Assembly (NCBI RefSeq): GCF_950066645.1
Contig: NZ_CATMFB010000004.1
Coordinates: 124,001 to 188,000, forward strand
Direction of reading: 5' to 3'
DNA: 64,000 nucleotides
Source of the DNA: an uncultured Thalassolituus sp.
GTDB lineage: Bacteria; Pseudomonadota; Gammaproteobacteria; Pseudomonadales; Oceanobacteraceae
The notes under the pieces are model-generated. The model made no database searches, was not told the origin of the DNA, and was given only the letters and a program-made list of their open reading frames with translations. Made by a program: the position numbers and the translations under genes. Numbering within the stretch: position 1 is the first letter of the stretch; each line of letters begins with the position of its first letter. Shown here piece after piece: positions 59,201 through 64,000 of this stretch.

Positions 59201-61798
59201 ATGAATACTGAATTCCGTAAGAATCTTCCGGGCAGCAGCCTGGACTACTTTGATACCCGCGCGGCATGCGAAGCCATCAAGCCGGGCTCATACGACACAC
59301 TGCCTTATACCTCGCGTATTCTGGCAGAGCAGCTGGTTCGCCGTTGTGCACCAGAAGCACTGAACGCCAGCCTTGAGCAGCTGATCGACCGTAAGCGTGA
59401 TCTCGACTTCCCTTGGTACCCAGCGCGCGTTGTCTGTCACGACATCCTCGGCCAGACCGCTCTGGTGGATCTGGCGGGTCTGCGTGATGCAATTGCAGAG
59501 CAGGGTGGTGATCCGTCTAAAGTGAACCCTGTGGTTCAGACTCAGCTGATTGTTGACCACTCTCTGGCTGTTGAATGTGGTGGTTTTGATCCGGATGCAT
59601 TCCAGAAAAACCGTGACATCGAAGAGCGTCGTAACGAAGATCGTTTCCACTTTATCAACTGGACCAAAACCGCGTTCGACAACGTCGACGTGATTCCAGC
59701 GGGTAACGGCATTATGCACCAGATCAACCTGGAGAAAATGTCTCCGGTGGTTCAGGCGCGTGAAGGCGTTGCCTACCCAGATACCTGTGTTGGTACCGAC
59801 TCTCACACCCCGCACGTTGATGCGCTGGGCGTAATCTCTGTGGGCGTGGGTGGTCTGGAAGCCGAAACTGTCATGCTTGGTCACCCATCCATGATGCGTC
59901 TCCCGGATATCGTGGGCGTTGAGCTGAAAGGTAAGCGTCAGCCAGGCATTACTGCCACTGACATCGTACTGGCTCTGACGGAGTTCCTGCGTAAGGAGCG
60001 TGTGGTCGGTGCTTATGTCGAGTTCTTCGGCGAAGGTGCATCCAGCCTCTCCATCGGTGACCGCGCTACCATCTCCAATATGACGCCAGAGTACGGTGCG
60101 ACTGCAGCGATGTTCTACATCGACGAGCAGACCATTGACTACCTGAACCTGACTGGTCGTGAGCCTGAGCAGGTCGCTCTGGTAGAACAGTACGCGAAAG
60201 AGACTGGTCTGTGGGCGACAGCCCTGGAAACTGCGGAATACGAACGTGTTCTGACGTTCGATCTGTCGACTGTTGGCCGTAACATGGCTGGTCCATCCAA
60301 CCCGCACGCACGTCTGGCAACGGCAGATCTGGCAGCCAAAGGCATTGCTGGCAACCTGGATGCAGCAAAAGCTGAAGAAGCAGAAGGCCTGATTCCGGAT
60401 GGCGCAGTCATCATTGCGGCGATCACCTCCTGTACCAACACCTCTAACCCGCGCAACGTAGTCGCTGCTGGTCTGCTGGCTAAGAAAGCCAACGAACTGG
60501 GTCTGATCCGTAAGCCTTGGGTGAAATCGTCTTTCGCGCCGGGCTCTAAAGTGGCTGAGCTGTACCTGAAAGAGTCTGGCCTGCTGCCAGAGCTCGAGAA
60601 GCTGGGCTTCGGTATTGTGGCGTTCGCATGTACTACCTGTAACGGTATGTCTGGTGCGCTCGATCCAGTGATCCAGCAGGAAATCATCGATCGTGACCTG
60701 TACGCCACAGCGGTACTGTCGGGTAACCGTAACTTCGATGGTCGTATCCACCCATACGCTAAGCAGGCGTTCCTGGCGTCTCCACCACTGGTAGTTGCTT
60801 ACGCGATTGCTGGTACCGTACGTTTTGATATCGAGAAAGACGTACTGGCCGTGGTTGATGGCAAAGAAATCCGCCTGATGGACATCTGGCCATCTGACGA
60901 AGAAATCGACGCGATCGTTGGTGAATTCGTTAAGCCGCAGCAGTTCCGTGATGTATACATCCCGATGTTCGATCTGGGTGAAGCTGAGAAGGCACCAAGT
61001 CCGCTGTACGACTGGCGTGAGATGTCGACCTACATCCGTCGTCCTCCATACTGGGAAGGCGCGCTGGCAGGTGAACGTACTCTGAAAGGCATGCGTCCAC
61101 TGGCGCTGTTGCCAGACAACATCACCACTGACCACCTGTCTCCGTCTAACGCGATTCTGATGAACAGTGCTGCCGGTGAATACCTGCACAAGATGGGTCT
61201 GCCAGAAGAAGACTTCAACTCTTACGCAACTCACCGGGGTGACCACCTGACTGCTCAGCGTGCGACCTTCGCTAACCCGAAACTGATGAACGAAATGGTT
61301 CGTGATGAAGACGGTAATGTGAAGCAGGGCTCTCTGGCGCGTATCGAGCCGGAAGGTCAGGTAACCCGTATGTGGGAAGCCATCGAGACCTACATGAACC
61401 GCAAGCAGCCGCTGATCATTGTTGCCGGCGCTGACTACGGTCAGGGTTCTTCCCGTGACTGGGCGGCCAAAGGTGTTCGTCTGGCAGGTGTTGAAGTGAT
61501 TGTTGCTGAAGGCTTCGAGCGTATTCACCGTACCAACCTGATCGGTATGGGTGTATTGCCGGTACAGTTCAAAGAAGGCACCACCCGTAAGACACTGGAG
61601 CTGGACGGCACCGAGACATACGACGTCGTGGGTGAACGTACTCCGCGTGGCGATCTGACACTGATCATCAACCGCCAGAATGGCGAAACCGTTGAAGTGC
61701 CAGTGACCTGTCGTCTGGATACTGCTGAAGAAGTAGTGACCTATAACGCAGGTGGTGTGCTACAAAAATTCGCCAAAGACTTCCTTAAGTCAAACTGA
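59201..61798 (+). CDS. acnD: 2-Methylcitrate dehydratase, Fe/S-dependent AcnD
   Basis: An 865-residue aconitase-like [4Fe-4S] hydro-lyase that, with PrpF, dehydrates 2-methylcitrate to 2-methylaconitate, replacing PrpD. Cluster ligands are in AAITSCTNTSN and FACTTCNGMSG. DNITTDHLSPS, YGQGSSRDWAAKG and the N-terminal DHSLAVECGG match the AcnD/aconitase A type. Start is ATG 59201 with GAG upstream; 59171 adds ten residues. Very strong codon bias produces a 746-codon open frame on the opposite strand, which is a shadow. Confidence 0.95.
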   Translation: MNTEFRKNLPGSSLDYFDTRAACEAIKPGSYDTLPYTSRILAEQLVRRCAPEALNASLEQLIDRKRDLDFPWYPARVVCHDILGQTALVDLAGLRDAIAEQGGDPSKVNPVVQTQLIVDHSLAVECGGFDPDAFQKNRDIEERRNEDRFHFINWTKTAFDNVDVIPAGNGIMHQINLEKMSPVVQAREGVAYPDTCVGTDSHTPHVDALGVISVGVGGLEAETVMLGHPSMMRLPDIVGVELKGKRQPGITATDIVLALTEFLRKERVVGAYVEFFGEGASSLSIGDRATISNMTPEYGATAAMFYIDEQTIDYLNLTGREPEQVALVEQYAKETGLWATALETAEYERVLTFDLSTVGRNMAGPSNPHARLATADLAAKGIAGNLDAAKAEEAEGLIPDGAVIIAAITSCTNTSNPRNVVAAGLLAKKANELGLIRKPWVKSSFAPGSKVAELYLKESGLLPELEKLGFGIVAFACTTCNGMSGALDPVIQQEIIDRDLYATAVLSGNRNFDGRIHPYAKQAFLASPPLVVAYAIAGTVRFDIEKDVLAVVDGKEIRLMDIWPSDEEIDAIVGEFVKPQQFRDVYIPMFDLGEAEKAPSPLYDWREMSTYIRRPPYWEGALAGERTLKGMRPLALLPDNITTDHLSPSNAILMNSAAGEYLHKMGLPEEDFNSYATHRGDHLTAQRATFANPKLMNEMVRDEDGNVKQGSLARIEPEGQVTRMWEAIETYMNRKQPLIIVAGADYGQGSSRDWAAKGVRLAGVEVIVAEGFERIHRTNLIGMGVLPVQFKEGTTRKTLELDGTETYDVVGERTPRGDLTLIINRQNGETVEVPVTCRLDTAEEVVTYNAGGVLQKFAKDFLKSN

Positions 61799-61979
61799 GG
61801 CTAGTTGCGTTGCTGCAACTTTGTTGCGTCCTCGCTCGCCCCGTCGCCTACCAGTTGGTATGTCTCGGGGTCTCGCTGCGGGGCGCCTCGTTGCAGCGGC
61901 CTCACTGACGCCTCCCGAGCGGACGTGTTTTTCGTCGTTGGGGCTGTGAGGTGTTAGCGATATAAAGCTGAATCGGTAG
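61799..61979 (+). other. Intergenic GC-rich stretch with short repeats
   Basis: About 180 bases between acnD and the prpF leader. It holds GTTGC repeats (61804-61826), the paired TACCA/TGGTA (61849-61860) and several CCCG/CGGG arms, so it may fold. No gene or clear regulatory site was recognised; it could be a decayed repeat element. Confidence 0.4.
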
Positions 61980-62001
61980 GGTGGGCATTGCCCACCTTAT
62001 T
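61980..62001 (+). terminator. Terminator-like hairpin before prpF
   Basis: GGTGGGC (61980-61986) pairs with GCCCACC (61990-61996), followed by TTATTTTTATT. It may end acnD transcripts or act as an attenuator 24 bases before the prpF start. Confidence 0.6.
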
Positions 62002-62024
62002 TTTATTATTTAATGGGGCATCTT

Positions 62025-63203
62025 ATGACTCATAAACCACAAGTTAAAATCCCGGCGACTTACATGCGTGGCGGTACGTCTAAGGGTGTTTTCTTCAGTC
62101 TGACGGATCTGCCAGAAGCGGCTCAGGTGCCGGGTGAGGCGCGCGATAAGATTCTGCTGCGTACCATCGGCAGTCCTGATCCTTATGGACAGCAGATCGA
62201 TGGTATGGGTGGTGCGACCTCCAGCACCTCTAAGACCGTGATTCTGGCGAAAAGTGAACAGTCTGATCACGATGTTGATTATCTGTTCGGTCAGGTGTCG
62301 ATCAACAAGCCTTTCGTTGACTGGTCTGGCAACTGCGGCAACCTCACGGCGGCGGTTGGTGCGTTTGCCATTGCTAAAGGTTTGGTGAGTGCTGATCGTA
62401 TTCCTGAAAACGGTATTTGTACGGTTCGCATCTGGCAGAAAAACATCAGCAAAACCATTATCGCTCATGTGCCGATCACCAACGGTGAAGTGCAGGAAAC
62501 GGGCGATTTTGAGCTGGATGGCGTGACCTTCCCGGCCGCTGAAGTTGTGATTGAATTCATGGATCCGGCCGATGGCGAAGGTTCTATGTTCCCAACCGGC
62601 AACCTGGTGGATGATCTTGAAGTTCCGGGTATCGGTACGTTTAAGGCGACCATGATCAATGCTGGCATTCCAACCATCTTCGTGAACGCTGCAGATATTG
62701 GCTACAAAGGTACTGAGCTGCAGAAAGATCTGAACTCAGATGCAGACGCGCTGGCTCGCTTTGAAACCATGCGTGCCTATGGCGCGGTAAAAATGGGCCT
62801 GATCAAAGACGTTGCCGAAGCGGCTGATCGCCAGCACACGCCGAAAATTGCATTCGTTGCACCAGCAACAGCGTATGAATCATCAAGTGGCAAGCAGATT
62901 TCAGAAGGTGATGTCGACCTCTGTGTTCGTGCGCTGTCGATGGGCAAGTTGCATCACGCCATGATGGGTACCGCCTCCGTTGCAATCGCGACTGCTGCAG
63001 CGATTCCAGGCACTCTGGTGAATGAAGCGGCCGGTGGTGGTGATCGTGATGCTGTCACCTTTGGTCATCCGTCCGGTACGTTGCGTGTTGGTGCGGCGGC
63101 TGAAGAAGTGAACGGTGAATGGACAGCTAAAAAAGCCGTAATGAGCCGCAGTGCGCGTATTATTATGGAAGGTAATGTCCATATTCCGGGTGGAACGTTC
63201 TGA
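62025..63203 (+). CDS. prpF: 2-Methylaconitate cis-trans isomerase
   Basis: A 392-residue PrpF-family protein (DapF-like fold) that isomerises 2-methylaconitate in the AcnD-dependent branch of propionate use. The pattern IPATYMRGGTSKGVFF, then SGNCGNLTAAVGAFA and VTFGHPSGTLRVGA, is diagnostic. Start ATG 62025 has GGGG 7 bases before it; 62013 gives four extra residues. It ends with a bidirectional terminator facing rne. Confidence 0.95.
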   Translation: MTHKPQVKIPATYMRGGTSKGVFFSLTDLPEAAQVPGEARDKILLRTIGSPDPYGQQIDGMGGATSSTSKTVILAKSEQSDHDVDYLFGQVSINKPFVDWSGNCGNLTAAVGAFAIAKGLVSADRIPENGICTVRIWQKNISKTIIAHVPITNGEVQETGDFELDGVTFPAAEVVIEFMDPADGEGSMFPTGNLVDDLEVPGIGTFKATMINAGIPTIFVNAADIGYKGTELQKDLNSDADALARFETMRAYGAVKMGLIKDVAEAADRQHTPKIAFVAPATAYESSSGKQISEGDVDLCVRALSMGKLHHAMMGTASVAIATAAAIPGTLVNEAAGGGDRDAVTFGHPSGTLRVGAAAEEVNGEWTAKKAVMSRSARIIMEGNVHIPGGTF

Positions 63204-63242
63204 TCAGCGATTTCTGATCGGATCGTAGAAACGTCCGGACAT

Positions 63243-63270
63243 AAAAAAGCCCGCAATCGCGGGCTTTTTT
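63243..63270. terminator. Bidirectional terminator, prpF and rne
   Basis: AAAAAAGCCCGC, loop AATC, GCGGGCTTTTTT: a symmetric hairpin with A- and T-runs on both sides. Two more palindromes follow (GCTTGCCGGT/ACCGGCAAGC at 63278-63301 and GGGCGATCAAT/ATTGATCGCCC at 63309-63331, over the rne stop). Confidence 0.93.
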
Positions 63271-63317
63271 ATGTCTGCTTGCCGGTAAGGACCGGCAAGC
63301 AGGGGCAGGGCGATCAA

Positions 63318-64000
63318 TTATTGATCGCCCTGGTTCTCTTCTGCTACAGCTTCCTGTTTCTCAGGCTGGTCGCCTTGGGCTGCGTTGTCTCCGCTGTTAC
63401 GCGGGTCATTTGGAGCCCGACCGGTGCTGTTGGTGCGACGGCGACGACGCGGACGGGAAGCGCCCTTGTCATCGGATGCATCCGGCGTGGTCTCAGGCGC
63501 AGCCTCTGGAGCAACTGGGGCCTTCTGGGCCTCTGCAGTCTCAGGAGTAGCCTTGGCTTCGGTTGGGGCTGTTTCAGTCTTCTCTTCGACTTTCTCGGTC
63601 GCAGGTTTTACTTCAGCTTCCGGAGCGGGGCTATCTTCTGTCTTTGGCTCAGGCTTCACAGCTCTACGTGCAGCAGGCTTTGTTTTGGTTTCTGCTTTTT
63701 CTTCAGAAACGTCCGCTTTTACCTGAGCAGCAGGCTTTTCTTCCTTTGCCGTATCCGCGGCAGCATCTGCAGAAACTACTTCAGTTTCAGTCGCTGCAGT
63801 TTCAGTTGCTGCTTCTGTCGCTGTTGCTTTTTCTGACTTTTCGTTGCTGTCAACTTTTACTGGAGCTTCCGGCGCAGTTTCAGAAGCACCAGCTTCGGTC
63901 GAAGCCGTTTCTGGCGTCTGATTGCTGTCACTTGCTCCGCGTTCACTGCGGTTGTTACGGTTGCGACGACGACTACGGCGACGTCCGTTACCGCTTGATG
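63318..64000 (-). CDS. rne: RNase E C-terminal scaffold region (5' part outside window)
   Basis: A minus-strand frame open from the window edge to the TAA at 63320-63318, about 227 codons, entering with an Arg-rich patch (RRRSRRRNRNNRSER) and continuing in a low-complexity Glu/Ala/Pro/Thr region (KATATEAATETAATETE, EAKATPETAEAQ). Near the end RPRRRRRTNSTGRAPNDPR is the conserved RNase E C-terminal motif. This fits the unstructured degradosome scaffold of RNase E, the main endoribonuclease of mRNA decay and rRNA processing; the catalytic half is outside the window. The shorter track frame starting at 63659 is only its tail. Confidence 0.8.
   Translation of the reverse strand, partial: SSGNGRRRSRRRNRNNRSERGASDSNQTPETASTEAGASETAPEAPVKVDSNEKSEKATATEAATETAATETEVVSADAAADTAKEEKPAAQVKADVSEEKAETKTKPAARRAVKPEPKTEDSPAPEAEVKPATEKVEEKTETAPTEAKATPETAEAQKAPVAPEAAPETTPDASDDKGASRPRRRRRTNSTGRAPNDPRNSGDNAAQGDQPEKQEAVAEENQGDQ

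Noticed and set aside
59288-61528. 746-codon open frame on minus, opposite acnD
   Set aside because: Its sequence is arginine/threonine-rich with no recognisable fold, and it mirrors the strong codon bias of acnD. It is an antisense shadow.

Overview
The window looks like the chromosome of a marine gammaproteobacterium, most likely of the Oceanospirillales (inference from gene content and synteny: ffs-dnaX-ybaB-recR, rnd-ycgL-ycgN, prpB-prpC-acnD-prpF, CysB, a FilA-type surface cluster, RraA and an RNase E with a long scaffold). Coding density is high, no rRNA or tRNA gene was seen, and there is no integrase, transposase or CRISPR array.

Layout. 1-5.8 kb: a gene end, a YbfE-like ribbon-helix-helix protein, the 4.5S RNA gene with its promoter, then the housekeeping run dnaX-ybaB-recR-rnd-ycgL-ycgN plus a small membrane protein. 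6.1-22.2 kb: a long one-direction cluster for an envelope machine: a membrane winged-helix protein, a von Willebrand A (VWA) membrane protein, a MoxR ATPase with its CoxE-type VWA partner, two beta-barrel-like proteins, a thioredoxin-fold protein, several periplasmic or lipidated TPR proteins, then TolQ/ExbB, two ExbD/TolR proteins and a TonB/AgmX-like transducer. It resembles the Glt/Agl trans-envelope motor family. 22.3-28.6 kb: MaoC hydratase, long-chain acyl-CoA ligase, HrpA helicase. 28.7-30.6 kb: a compact three-gene operon for a copper-binding RiPP of the HvfA/bufferin kind: a precursor with eight EGKCG motifs, a DUF692/MNIO maturase and its DUF2063 partner. 30.7-37.9 kb: MlaA, a DAHP synthase fused to a Cro-like DNA-binding domain, a small HTH protein, a TauE/SafE permease, CysB, CysH, ThrH and PabB. 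38.2-44.5 kb: a FilA-like surface cluster (secreted FilA-like protein, C39-like peptidase, two outer-membrane barrels, a DUF4124 protein, an alpha/beta hydrolase). 44.6-50.9 kb: PpsR and PEP synthase, a hydrolase, an NAD(P)-binding protein, RraA and a fatty-acid-hydroxylase family membrane enzyme. 50.9-55.9 kb: an iron-type uptake cluster (TonB receptor, imelysin lipoprotein, DUF4856 lipoprotein) with a Fur-box-like palindrome upstream. 56.0-63.2 kb: the 2-methylcitrate pathway for propionyl-CoA (GntR regulator, prpB, prpC, acnD, prpF). The window ends inside rne (RNase E) on the minus strand.

The strongest candidates for under-described biology are the HvfABC-like RiPP operon, the Glt/Agl-like motor cluster (in which one ExbD lacks the proton-carrying Asp while the other keeps it), the Cro-domain/DAHP-synthase fusion whose start codon lies in a perfect inverted repeat, and a ten-A slippage tract in dnaX. 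No searches were run: family names come from motif recognition, and start codons were chosen from conserved N-termini and ribosome binding sites.
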